From positions 1 to 52,494 of the forward strand of contig VAWR01000136.1 of NCBI GenBank assembly GCA_005885245.1: a DNA stretch of 52,494 nt, given 5' to 3'. This DNA comes from Actinomycetota bacterium. Lineage in GTDB: Bacteria; Actinomycetota; Thermoleophilia; Gaiellales; Gaiellaceae. How positions within the stretch are numbered: the first letter of the stretch is position 1; each line of letters starts with the position of its first letter. Of the stretch, positions 33,362-40,700 are shown piece after piece. Both the position numbers and the translations under genes were made by a program. The notes under the pieces were generated by a model that saw only the letters and a program-made list of their open reading frames with translations, was not told the DNA's origin and did no database searches.

Positions 33362-33443
33362 GGTGGGAGCCAGGGGCTACCTCGCGCCGTCCCCGAGGCG
33401 CGAGATAGGCGGAGGCCGCAGATCCCGCTATCTGGCTCCCACC
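33362..33443 (-). other. Structured element in the 300-base gap after korA
   Basis: GGTGGGAGCCAG (33362-33373) and CTGGCTCCCACC (33432-33443) are perfect 12-base arms. Inside, CTACCTCGCGCC (33377-33388) and GGCGCGAGATAG (33397-33408) form a second stem. The one mismatch (C opposite A on the plus strand) becomes a G-U pair on the minus strand, so the minus transcript folds better. It lies downstream of the 57-residue minus-strand gene and could be its 3' UTR or a separate RNA. The rest of 33252-33551 holds no convincing ORF; I see no clear promoter. Confidence 0.45.
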
Positions 33444-33551
33444 AGTGCAGGAATTTGCGAACCGATGCCCGGCCGTGGGGGACGGGCGCTCGGGTGCTCT
33501 CCCCTGCCAGTAGGTGATTGACGAGTCAGTCGACCCCTAAACGTTCGATTC

Positions 33552-33725
33552 CTAGTTGAGTCCCGCCGCGAGACGGGCGAAGGCGAGCGGGCTGGTCGCG
33601 GTCAGGTCGACCGCCGGCTCCACGGTGGAGAACGACTCGATGTCGTCCCTGAACTTCGCCTTGCCATTGAACTGTGCGTAGGCATCGCTGTCGTTGGCCG
33701 GGCAGTTCGTCGGGGCTGTTGACAT
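33552..33725 (-). CDS. 57-residue small protein divergent from a TPR gene
   Basis: ATG 33725 opens a 58-codon frame. The product is polar at the N-terminus (MSTAPTNCPANDSDAYAQF) and ends LAFARLAAGLN, with no signal peptide and no recognised family. An AGCAGG ribosome-like site lies 5 bases upstream. It lies 67 bases from the start of the TPR protein on the other strand, and is part of the block that separates korA from korB. Codon composition looks coding, but a 57-residue ORF without homologues in memory remains uncertain. Confidence 0.45.
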   Translation of the reverse strand: MSTAPTNCPANDSDAYAQFNGKAKFRDDIESFSTVEPAVDLTATSPLAFARLAAGLN

Positions 33726-33792
33726 ACGCGCCTGCTGCCGGGGACCCTACGCCCCCGCGGAACAAGGGAGCAACTCGCCTACAGTCCGGCGC

Positions 33793-34575
33793 GTGAGGGA
33801 CCGGCTGCGCTCCTTGTGGAACTTCGACGACCTCGGCGCCAGCGCGCGGCGGCTGGACGCACAGCTCGAGCACGAGCATTCGGATCCGGGACGGGCCGAG
33901 GTGCTGACGCAGCTCGCGCGCGTCCAAGGGCTGCGCGGTGACTTCGACGGTTGTGAGGAGTTGCTCCGGCAAGCGGAAGGGCTTGCGGGTGACGACCCCG
34001 TAGCCAGGGTGCGAGTCGATCTCGAGCGCGGCCGCAAGCTCCGCTCGAGCGGCAAGGCGGAAGCTTCGGTCCCGCTGTTCGAGGCGGCGTTCGAACGTGC
34101 ACACCGGAGCGGCGAGCCGTTCCTCGCCGGCGACGCCGCCCACATGGTCGCGATCGCCGATCCGGACAAGCTGCTCGAGTGGACGGAGCGCGGCCTCCAG
34201 CTCGCGGCCTCCGAGCCGGAGGCGGCGTACTGGGCCGGGCCGCTTCTGAACAATCTCGGCTGGCATCACTTCGAGACCGGCGACTACGACGCGGCGCTCG
34301 AGGTGTTCGAGCGAGCACTCGAGGCGCGTGAACGTGATCCTGAGAATCCGGACGAGGTGGAGATCGCGCGCTACGCCGTCGGCAAGACGCTGCGGGCGCT
34401 AGGTCGGCCGGGGGAAGCCGCGGCTCTCCTGGAGCACTGCGTCGCGAACAGCGAGCCGGACCCGTACTTCCACGAGGAGCTCGCGGAGACCTATGCCGCC
34501 CTCGGCCGGAGCGGCGAGGCCCGGGAGCACGCCGAAGCCGCGGCGCGCCTCCAAAGCCGCGGCGCGGCTCGTTAG
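33793..34575 (+). CDS. TPR-repeat protein without HTH
   Basis: A 260-residue soluble protein of helical TPR repeats: ARVQGLRGDFDGCEELLRQA, LLNNLGWHHFETGDYDAALEVFERALEA-type and YAALGRSGEAREHAEAAARL segments are clear matches to the TPR pattern. There is no DNA-binding, membrane or catalytic domain. GTG 33793 is the natural start; the ORF could extend to 33694 but that part does not look coding. It sits divergent from a 57-residue small protein and between korA and korB. TPR-only proteins often bind peptides or partner proteins; the partner is unknown. Confidence 0.82.
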   Translation: MRDRLRSLWNFDDLGASARRLDAQLEHEHSDPGRAEVLTQLARVQGLRGDFDGCEELLRQAEGLAGDDPVARVRVDLERGRKLRSSGKAEASVPLFEAAFERAHRSGEPFLAGDAAHMVAIADPDKLLEWTERGLQLAASEPEAAYWAGPLLNNLGWHHFETGDYDAALEVFERALEARERDPENPDEVEIARYAVGKTLRALGRPGEAAALLEHCVANSEPDPYFHEELAETYAALGRSGEAREHAEAAARLQSRGAAR

Positions 34576-34979
34576 CGCGAGGTCGTCTCGAAGCGGTCGA
34601 GCCCGTCGTCAGGGAGCGTCTCCCAGGCCGCGACGGATCTGACGAAGATGTGCGCGCTCGGCCGCGCGTCGAAGGGATCGTCGATCGCGGTCGCACGGAC
34701 ACTCGCTGTCTCCGATTCGGGCCAGCCGCCACCGAAGAGGTTCGAGCCGCACGCGAGGCAGAACGTCTTGGCACTTCCCCCCGGCGGCCGAAAGGTCTGC
34801 AGGAGATCCTCGCCTTCGAGAATCCGGATCGCCGTCGACGGGACTCGAGCGTTCACCGTCGCGGCGCCGCCCGAGAGCTTCTTGCAGCTCTCGCAATGGC
34901 AGTACCGCAGCGTGTCGGGTGCCTCGGTCACCTCGAACCTCACGCCTCCGCAGAGGCAGCTGCCTTGCAACGCTGCCAC
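34572..34979 (-). CDS. GFA-domain zinc protein (CENP-V/glutathione-dependent formaldehyde-activating fold)
   Basis: A 135-residue GFA fold. Zinc-binding cysteines are SCLCGG (C8, C10), CHCESC (C27, C29, C32) and CLACGS (C74, C77), the usual arrangement of this family. Despite the family name, most members have no proven formaldehyde activity. Its stop overlaps the TPR gene stop by 4 bases (convergent). It lies between korA and korB and is not obviously related to them. Confidence 0.9.
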   Translation of the reverse strand: MAALQGSCLCGGVRFEVTEAPDTLRYCHCESCKKLSGGAATVNARVPSTAIRILEGEDLLQTFRPPGGSAKTFCLACGSNLFGGGWPESETASVRATAIDDPFDARPSAHIFVRSVAAWETLPDDGLDRFETTSR

Positions 34980-35040
34980 GGTACGAGCCTACTGGAGATG
35001 GGGCTCCCGGTCAGCCTCATCGGGTGTCTATCATCGAGGC

Positions 35041-36036
35041 ATGGCGACGAACGGCAAGCTGACCGCCAAGGACTACAAGACCGACCAGGAAGTCCGTTGG
35101 TGCCCGGGCTGCGGGGACTACGCGATCCTCGCTGCACTCCAGTCGTTCATGCCGGAGCTGGACGTGCCGAAGGAGAGGATCGTCTTCATCTCCGGCATCG
35201 GCTGTGCCGCCCGCTTCCCGTACTACATGGAGACCTACGGGATGCACTCGATCCACGGCCGCGCGCCGGCGATCGCGACCGGACTTGCCACCTCGAGGCC
35301 GGATCTCTCCGTGTGGGTCGTGACCGGCGACGGCGACTCGCTCTCGATCGGCGGCAATCACCTGATCCATGCGCTTCGGCGCAACGTGAACATCAAGCTG
35401 CTGATGTTCAACAACGAGATCTACGGGCTGACGAAGGGGCAGTACTCGCCGACGAGCCCGCTCGGAACGAAGACGAAGTCGACGCCGATGGGCTCGCTGG
35501 ACTGGCCGTTCAATCCGCTGTCACTGGCGATCGGCGCCGAGGCCTCGTTCGTGGCCCGCGCCATCGACACGGATCGCACTCAGCTCACAGAGGTTCTGAG
35601 AGCCGCAGCGGCGCATCGCGGGAGCGCGTTCGTGGAGATCTTCCAGAACTGCAACATCTACAACGACGGCGCGTTCGACTTCGTCCGGGAAGACAAGACG
35701 AACCGGATCTACCTCGAGCACGGCAAGCCGATCCGCTACGGCGAAGAGGGGGAGAAAGGGGTGCGCCAGCGGCCCGACGGCAGCGTGGAGATAGTCGACG
35801 TCGGGGACGAATCAGAACTGCTCGTACACGACGCGCATCACCCCGAGCCGAGCGCAGCGTTTGCGCTGAGCCGACTCACGCAGTCGACGGCCAACGCGAC
35901 TCCGATCGGAATCTTCAGGGACGTTCAGCGGCCCGTCTACGACGAGCTGATGGCGGAGCAGCTGGACACCGCGCGCGCACAGCGGGAGGGCGATCTCGAG
36001 TCGCTCCTCCAGGCGGGCGATACCTGGACGCTCTAG
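35041..36036 (+). CDS. korB: 2-oxoacid:ferredoxin oxidoreductase beta subunit (KorB)
   Basis: A 331-residue subunit that binds thiamine diphosphate. WCPGCGDYAIL and ISGIGCAARFPYYM carry the conserved cysteines near the cluster/cofactor, and VVTGDGDSLSIGGNH is the ThDP/Mg motif GDGx-N. FNNEIYGLTKGQYSPTS and IFQNCNIYNDGAFD are characteristic. It pairs with KorA (31410-33251) as a two-subunit 2-oxoglutarate-type enzyme, but a TPR gene, a 57-residue ORF and a GFA gene separate them. ATG 35041 has no strong ribosome site; a longer upstream frame overlaps the GFA gene and is unlikely. Confidence 0.93.
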   Translation: MATNGKLTAKDYKTDQEVRWCPGCGDYAILAALQSFMPELDVPKERIVFISGIGCAARFPYYMETYGMHSIHGRAPAIATGLATSRPDLSVWVVTGDGDSLSIGGNHLIHALRRNVNIKLLMFNNEIYGLTKGQYSPTSPLGTKTKSTPMGSLDWPFNPLSLAIGAEASFVARAIDTDRTQLTEVLRAAAAHRGSAFVEIFQNCNIYNDGAFDFVREDKTNRIYLEHGKPIRYGEEGEKGVRQRPDGSVEIVDVGDESELLVHDAHHPEPSAAFALSRLTQSTANATPIGIFRDVQRPVYDELMAEQLDTARAQREGDLESLLQAGDTWTL

Positions 36037-36045
36037 TCTCCGGCG

Positions 36046-36396
36046 CTACGCGGCGTTCGGGTCGTTCTGCCAGAGACCGATTACGTTCCCTTCCGTGTCG
36101 GTTCCCGTCGCGAACCAGCCCATGGTCGGCACCGGCTGCGGATCGTCGGCCTTGCCGCCGAGTTCGTTCACGCGTGAGGCTGCGGCCTTGATGTCGTCGA
36201 CGTCGAAGTAGACGCGAATCGCCCCCGGGTCGCCGGGAAAAACGGCACCGCCCGAGTTCTCGGAGAGGCGCGTCATGTGGTATTCCGTGGGACCTTCCAT
36301 GTCCTGGAAGTCCCAGCCGAACATGTTCTTGTAGAAGTCCTGCGCGCGGCTCGTGTCCTGCGCGGGGATCTCGAAATGAACGGGCTGCCCTGGCAT
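36046..36396 (-). CDS. VOC-family glyoxalase-like protein
   Basis: A 116-residue single-domain VOC protein. VHFEIPAQDTSRAQDFYKNMFGWDFQD begins the first beta-alpha-beta unit and IRVYFDVDDIKAAASRVNELGG the second, ending GNVIGLWQNDP with the Glu/Asn-type metal region. Similar to small proteins annotated as 27-kDa-antigen Cfp30B-like or glyoxalase-like. GGAAGGAG supports ATG 36396 strongly. Monocistronic-looking; substrate unknown. Confidence 0.85.
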   Translation of the reverse strand: MPGQPVHFEIPAQDTSRAQDFYKNMFGWDFQDMEGPTEYHMTRLSENSGGAVFPGDPGAIRVYFDVDDIKAAASRVNELGGKADDPQPVPTMGWFATGTDTEGNVIGLWQNDPNAA

Positions 36397-36453
36397 ATCT
36401 GATCTCCTTCCGGACTGGACTGGACGGGACGACGTTACCCGTTCCGCTGCAAA

Positions 36454-37371
36454 CTACGAGTCGGTCCGACGGCGACGCTGTCGCGTGGCGAGATAGCCCG
36501 CCTTGGCCCGGGCGAAGAATTGCGGATCCCGTCCATGCTCCACGACCAGCCAGTCGACGAACGCGTCGCTGTACTGCGGTGACCCGAACTTCGGGACGTG
36601 GACGAACTCCGGCCGCGTCTCCTCGGGGATCGCATGCACACGCCGGACGCTGAGGACGTCGAACGCGTTCACGCTCTGTCCATCCAGGCGCGCGTTCACC
36701 TCCCGGATCACTTCCTTCTGACGATAGGGATGTGACTGATCCGGATCCACCTGGCCGTACAGCGGTGCATGCGGGTCCGTCGTCAGGCGGATCAGCGTCG
36801 GGCGTCCTTCCTCGTCCCGCTCCGCAGTTTCGATGACGGCAACCTCGGCACCGTCGGGCGCATGCATCACCTGGCGGATGTTCGCAAGCCATTGCGAGCG
36901 TGTCGCGTCGAGCTGCCGCTTGATGAAGTCCCGCACGTCCGCGCCCGTCGCAGGCTCGCTCTTCGCGCCGTGCCGGAAGTACAGTCCTCCGCGAACGAAG
37001 GCGACGTGCTCGGTGCCGTCTGCGCCCCGATAACGGCCCTGCCTGGAGAACACGAGTGGCGTATTAGTGGCGGGCGACACGACGATCGCCGTCGCCGGTC
37101 GCCCCGCGCGGGTTAGCTCCTCCAGGGTGAACGATTCGAACTCGGGCTCGGCGTAGCTTGCAAGCCGCTCGTGGAGCCGCTCCTCGTCCACGTCTGTAAC
37201 CCCGTCGAGCACGACCACGCCGCCGCCGGAGTTGGCGAGCGCGGCCACGTCCCTGACGAGGTCGAGCCAATCGCCCGACGCACGCGTGTCGAAGCCGTCC
37301 CTGAGCGCAACGCGCTTCGAGCTGCGCCTGGCTTCCGCCGCTCGGCTGAGGAATCTGCTCGCGTCTACCAA
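36454..37371 (-). CDS. AlbA_2/Schlafen-type putative DNA-binding protein
   Basis: A 305-residue soluble protein. WLDLVRDVAALANSGGGVVVLDG near residues 35-57 resembles the AlbA_2 (Schlafen AlbA) motif seen in divergent AAA-4 proteins, which may bind DNA or RNA. The middle carries SPATNTPLVFSRQGRYRGADG and the rest is mixed alpha/beta. No ATPase motif is seen. The start TTG 37371 overlaps the SDR stop by 7 bases, giving likely translational coupling. Its function is unclear; a regulatory or defence role is possible but unsupported here. Confidence 0.65.
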   Translation of the reverse strand: MVDASRFLSRAAEARRSSKRVALRDGFDTRASGDWLDLVRDVAALANSGGGVVVLDGVTDVDEERLHERLASYAEPEFESFTLEELTRAGRPATAIVVSPATNTPLVFSRQGRYRGADGTEHVAFVRGGLYFRHGAKSEPATGADVRDFIKRQLDATRSQWLANIRQVMHAPDGAEVAVIETAERDEEGRPTLIRLTTDPHAPLYGQVDPDQSHPYRQKEVIREVNARLDGQSVNAFDVLSVRRVHAIPEETRPEFVHVPKFGSPQYSDAFVDWLVVEHGRDPQFFARAKAGYLATRQRRRRTDS

Positions 37372-38192
37372 CGCCTGAACCCTCCCTCCGAGTTGATCAC
37401 CTGACCGGTGATCCACCGCGCGTCGTCGGTGCAGAGCCACGCGATCAGACGCGCCGCGTCGTCGGGTTCGCCCCAGCGTCCGAGCGGCATCGACGGCCGC
37501 GGATCCTCGTCGCCGATGCCCCAGCCGGTGTCGGTCGGGCCTGGGTTGATCGTGTTCACCGTGATGCCGCGATGCATGAGCTCCTCCGAGAGAGTCATCG
37601 TCGCCTGGTGGAGCGCCCCTTTCGACACGGCGTAGGCGACCTCCCTCGACATCGGCCCGAGGTGCTGACCGGAGGTCATCAAGACAACCCGACCGCCCTC
37701 GCGCCCGTCGTGTTGCGCGGCGAACTCCTTGACGAGCAGCAGGGGTGCGCGCACGTTCTCGTGCAGGAAGGCGTCGACGTGTTCGGCGGTCAGCTCCGGG
37801 AGTCTCTTGTGGCCGCTCCTCGTGTGATTGACGATGAGGATGTCGACATGGCCGAATGCATCTCGGGCGGCCTTCACCACCTCGGCAGGCGCGTCCGGCT
37901 CGGCGAAATCCGCCTGGCGCTGCTCGACCTGGCCGAGCTCGCGCAGGCCGGCTAGGACCGCGTCCGCCTCCCCGGGATCCTCGCCCCAGTTTTCGACGTC
38001 GTAAGAGGTCCAGGCGTGCGCGAGCACGGAAGCGCCCGACTCCAGGAGCCGCCGTGCGATCGCGTAGCCGATCCCGGCCCGGCGGCCGACGCCGGTGACG
38101 AGGGCAACGCGGTCCTTGAGCGGACGCTTGGAGTCGACCAAGAGTGGATCGTCGCACGTCGAGGTCGGACTCTCCTGGAGGAATGGATGCAT
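37365..38192 (-). CDS. Short-chain dehydrogenase/reductase
   Basis: A 275-residue SDR. VALVTGVGRRAGIGYAIARRL is the NAD(P) motif, VNHTRSG replaces the NAG motif, MTSGQHL holds the catalytic Ser and YAVSKGAL the Tyr/Lys pair. INPGPTDTGWG is the PG motif. ATG 38192 is supported by AAGGAGG 8 bases upstream, a perfect ribosome site; longer starts are rejected. It overlaps the AlbA_2-type gene by 7 bases and is divergent from the DUF1345-like gene by 40 bases. Substrate unknown. Confidence 0.88.
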   Translation of the reverse strand: MHPFLQESPTSTCDDPLLVDSKRPLKDRVALVTGVGRRAGIGYAIARRLLESGASVLAHAWTSYDVENWGEDPGEADAVLAGLRELGQVEQRQADFAEPDAPAEVVKAARDAFGHVDILIVNHTRSGHKRLPELTAEHVDAFLHENVRAPLLLVKEFAAQHDGREGGRVVLMTSGQHLGPMSREVAYAVSKGALHQATMTLSEELMHRGITVNTINPGPTDTGWGIGDEDPRPSMPLGRWGEPDDAARLIAWLCTDDARWITGQVINSEGGFRRW

Positions 38193-38232
38193 ACGTTCAA
38201 CCTCCTTCTTCTCGACGCGCGACAATCGGCGG

Positions 38233-38919
38233 GTGTCGAGCGACGTAGCGCACGAGGTGGAGTTCGAATCGAGCTTCGAAGCGGCGCCCGTGGTCGCCAT
38301 CGCCATCGGGCTGCAGGTCGTACTTGCCGTAACGAGTCAGACCCAGGACTGGACGACCTGGAGCTTCCCGTGGTGGATCTGGCTCCTCCCCGCCCTACCG
38401 GAAACCGCAATGTTCGTCATCTACACGTGGCGCCGGCCCCATCGACGCCTCGTTCAAATGGGCATCCGGCGCGAGGCCGGAATTGCGCTGGCCGCCCTGG
38501 CCAGTGCCGCCAACGCGGTGCTCGTCTTCGCCGTCATCGCGTCGCTCGTCAGGGGCGACGAGAGGAGCGGGGCGCAGCTGCTGCTCAAAGGCATCACCGT
38601 CTGGGGAACGAACGTCATCCTCTTCGGGCTCTGGTTCTGGATCTTCGACCGTGGCGGCCCTGTCCGCCGGATCCAGCCAGACGCGCCGCCGCCGGACTTC
38701 CAGTTTCCGCAGATGGAGAATCCCGACCTCGCTGCACCGGGCTGGCGCACACACTTCATCGACTACATGTACGTCTCCTACACGAACTCGATCGCCTTCA
38801 GCCCGACCGACGCGATGCCTCTGAGCCGGTGGGCGAAGCTGCTGATGCTGTTCGAGTCGGGGATCTCGGCGCTCGTCGTACTGCTCGTCGCCGCCCGCGC
38901 CGTGAACATCTTCAAATAA
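38233..38919 (+). CDS. DUF1345-like membrane protein
   Basis: A 228-residue integral membrane protein with about five hydrophobic segments (for example VVAIAIGLQVVLAV, WWIWLLPALPETAMFVIY, AALASAANAVLVFAVIAS, GTNVILFGLWFWIFDRGG and LFESGISALVVLLVAARAV). HFIDYMYVSYTNSIAFSPTDAMPLS near residue 175 is the conserved signature of DUF1345-type proteins, including the aspartate and YVSYTNSIAFSPTD stretch. GTG 38233 follows GGCGG weakly. Function is unknown in this family; an ion-channel-like fold has been suggested for related proteins but that is not claimed here. Confidence 0.78.
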   Translation: MSSDVAHEVEFESSFEAAPVVAIAIGLQVVLAVTSQTQDWTTWSFPWWIWLLPALPETAMFVIYTWRRPHRRLVQMGIRREAGIALAALASAANAVLVFAVIASLVRGDERSGAQLLLKGITVWGTNVILFGLWFWIFDRGGPVRRIQPDAPPPDFQFPQMENPDLAAPGWRTHFIDYMYVSYTNSIAFSPTDAMPLSRWAKLLMLFESGISALVVLLVAARAVNIFK

Positions 38920-38957
38920 TCCGAACCGGGTGCCGCTACCCTCGCGGGCCGACGCTC

Positions 38958-40154
38958 CTAAGGGACCGGAACCTCGGTTCGCCCGAGTACGACTCGGTCG
39001 AGATATACGAGTGCTGCGAGCACGAGGGCAAGAATGGCTGCGAGCGACACCGGAGGGAGCACGCTCTCGGCGGCGATCAGCGCGAGGAGGACAACCCCGG
39101 CGCCGAGCTTCGACGAGATGCCGAGCCGGTGAGGCCCGTGGAGGACGACGGTCCGCGTTCCGGCGAGACCGAGGAGATAGATCAGGACTCCACCGAGCAG
39201 GGCGACGCTCGCTCCGGAGCCGAGGTGGTCGGCGCTTGCCCGAGCGATCAAGAGGCGCATGCCGGCGCTCATCGCAGCGAGTCCGGCGAGCAGCGGAATG
39301 TGCGCGTACGAGTACACGACGATCGACATCGTCGAGCCGCGGAGGACGACGCTCGCCTGGCGGTCGAAGTACAACCACCAGACCGCTGCAACCGAGGCGA
39401 AGCCGAGCACGGCCGCAGCGCCCGAGCTGAATCCCCAGCTCGTGCCGGACGTTGCGATCCCGACGGCGACCACCGACTCTCCGAGAACGATCAGCGTGAA
39501 CAAAGCCCAGCGCTCGGGCAGGTGGCTGGCGCTGACCGGAATGCGGCGATGGAGCCTCGTCGAGAGCGGCGGCAGGCTCAACTCGATCACCTGTGCGACG
39601 ACCCAGACGACGTAGCGCCACGGCGTGTCGAATGCGAGGGACACGAGCCAGAGCAGAACACCGACGCTGTAACCACCGCCGTAGAAGCGGATCAGGGCCC
39701 GCGCCTCGGGGACGGTGCGCCAGGCTCTCGCGTAGAGCGCGAGCATGATCGAACGCAAGACGACGTAGGCGAGGGCGAACGCCGCGGTGTGGCCGCCATG
39801 CGCGACGTCGTCGAGCAGCACAGCCATCGCCGCGATCGCGAGCATCGCCAGGAAGTACGCGAGCCGGAACGCCAGGTCGTCCGTGTCGAACCGCGAGGCG
39901 TAGGCCATGTAGCCCTGCCAGGCGACGAAGACCGGGAAGAACAGCGCGACGAACCGGATGAAACCGCCTGCGGAGTGGTCGATGACGAGGTAGTGCGAGA
40001 GCTCCGTGACCGCGACGACGAAGACCAGGTCGAAGAACAGCTCGAGCCAGCTCGCATGGCGCTCCCCCTCGTCCGCCAGGGTTCGAAGCCGCGGCGCCTG
40101 CAGCCAATGCGCACGACCGTCAGGCGCTGTCGGTTGCTCGAGGCGGATGCCCAT
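38958..40154 (-). CDS. Low-temperature-requirement protein A (LtrA) family
   Basis: A 398-residue polytopic membrane protein of the LtrA family. ASWLELFFDLVFVVAVTELSHYL is the family signature at the first membrane helix, and HLPERWALFTLIVLGESVVAVG the second. About ten to twelve segments are predicted. ATG 40154 is chosen because it lies about 9 bases after GGTGGAGA; ATG 40163 sits too close to it. It overlaps the upstream gene by 35 bases. The biochemical role of LtrA proteins is unknown. Confidence 0.87.
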   Translation of the reverse strand: MGIRLEQPTAPDGRAHWLQAPRLRTLADEGERHASWLELFFDLVFVVAVTELSHYLVIDHSAGGFIRFVALFFPVFVAWQGYMAYASRFDTDDLAFRLAYFLAMLAIAAMAVLLDDVAHGGHTAAFALAYVVLRSIMLALYARAWRTVPEARALIRFYGGGYSVGVLLWLVSLAFDTPWRYVVWVVAQVIELSLPPLSTRLHRRIPVSASHLPERWALFTLIVLGESVVAVGIATSGTSWGFSSGAAAVLGFASVAAVWWLYFDRQASVVLRGSTMSIVVYSYAHIPLLAGLAAMSAGMRLLIARASADHLGSGASVALLGGVLIYLLGLAGTRTVVLHGPHRLGISSKLGAGVVLLALIAAESVLPPVSLAAILALVLAALVYLDRVVLGRTEVPVP

Positions 40155-40638
40155 CGGTCGCATTCTCCACCGCCCGCTGCAGAGCGGCGGCCAGCAGCGG
40201 CAGTCCTTCCTCCTTCGGCACGTCGACCGGCCAGGGCTCGATCCACGTCCAGTCTCCGCCGACGAGCACATCGAGTTGCTCCTGCTTTCTGCGGAGCAGC
40301 GCGTGCTTGGAGACCTTCTCGCGCCGGCGCCCGACGAGCCTGGGCTCGACTGCGTCGCGCGGAAGCCTCAGGCAGAACACATACGTTCCGCCCGCGAAGG
40401 CGACGATGACGCCGTTGTCGGCGATCAGCACCGGCTTGCCGTAGCGGTAGCCGAAGGTCGCGGGCTCTCCGGCCGCCACGTTCACCTCCTTCAACCGGTC
40501 GCAGAGATCGGGGTGCGTTGCGAGCGAGTAGCCGTCGATCACCCAGGCTGTGGTCGTCTCCTGCGGCGCAACCCGTTCCGCGGCCAGGTACCCGAGCACC
40601 TCGCGATTTCGGGGCTCCACGACTCGACCTTGACACAT
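40120..40638 (-). CDS. Conserved hypothetical protein
   Basis: A 172-residue soluble protein I do not recognise. NREVLGYLAAERVAPQETTTAWVIDGYSLATHPDL and GYRYGKPVLIADNGVIVAFAGGTYVFCLRLP suggest a mixed alpha/beta domain, perhaps of TfoX- or MmcQ-like shape. C-terminal residues are Trp/Pro-rich. ATG 40638 is chosen; an upstream start at 40671 adds an Arg-rich stretch that looks non-coding. It overlaps the LtrA gene by 35 bases and is probably cotranscribed with it. Confidence 0.65.
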   Translation of the reverse strand: MCQGRVVEPRNREVLGYLAAERVAPQETTTAWVIDGYSLATHPDLCDRLKEVNVAAGEPATFGYRYGKPVLIADNGVIVAFAGGTYVFCLRLPRDAVEPRLVGRRREKVSKHALLRRKQEQLDVLVGGDWTWIEPWPVDVPKEEGLPLLAAALQRAVENATDGHPPRATDSA

Positions 40639-40700
40639 CCGCCGGCGACGGCCAGCCTTCCGCTGAACCACGGGTTAGTCGCCGTCAGGAGGGTGGGGTC

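Noticed and set aside
3190-33443. GGTGGGARCCAGA shared by the small RNA (3190-3363) and the structured element at 33362-33443, both on the minus strand
   Set aside because: Only 13 bases match and the pairing partners differ, so common origin is not supported.
38016-40409. Very long plus-strand frame opposite LtrA
   Set aside because: Low-complexity Arg/Glu-rich translation with no domain; a shadow of the minus-strand gene.
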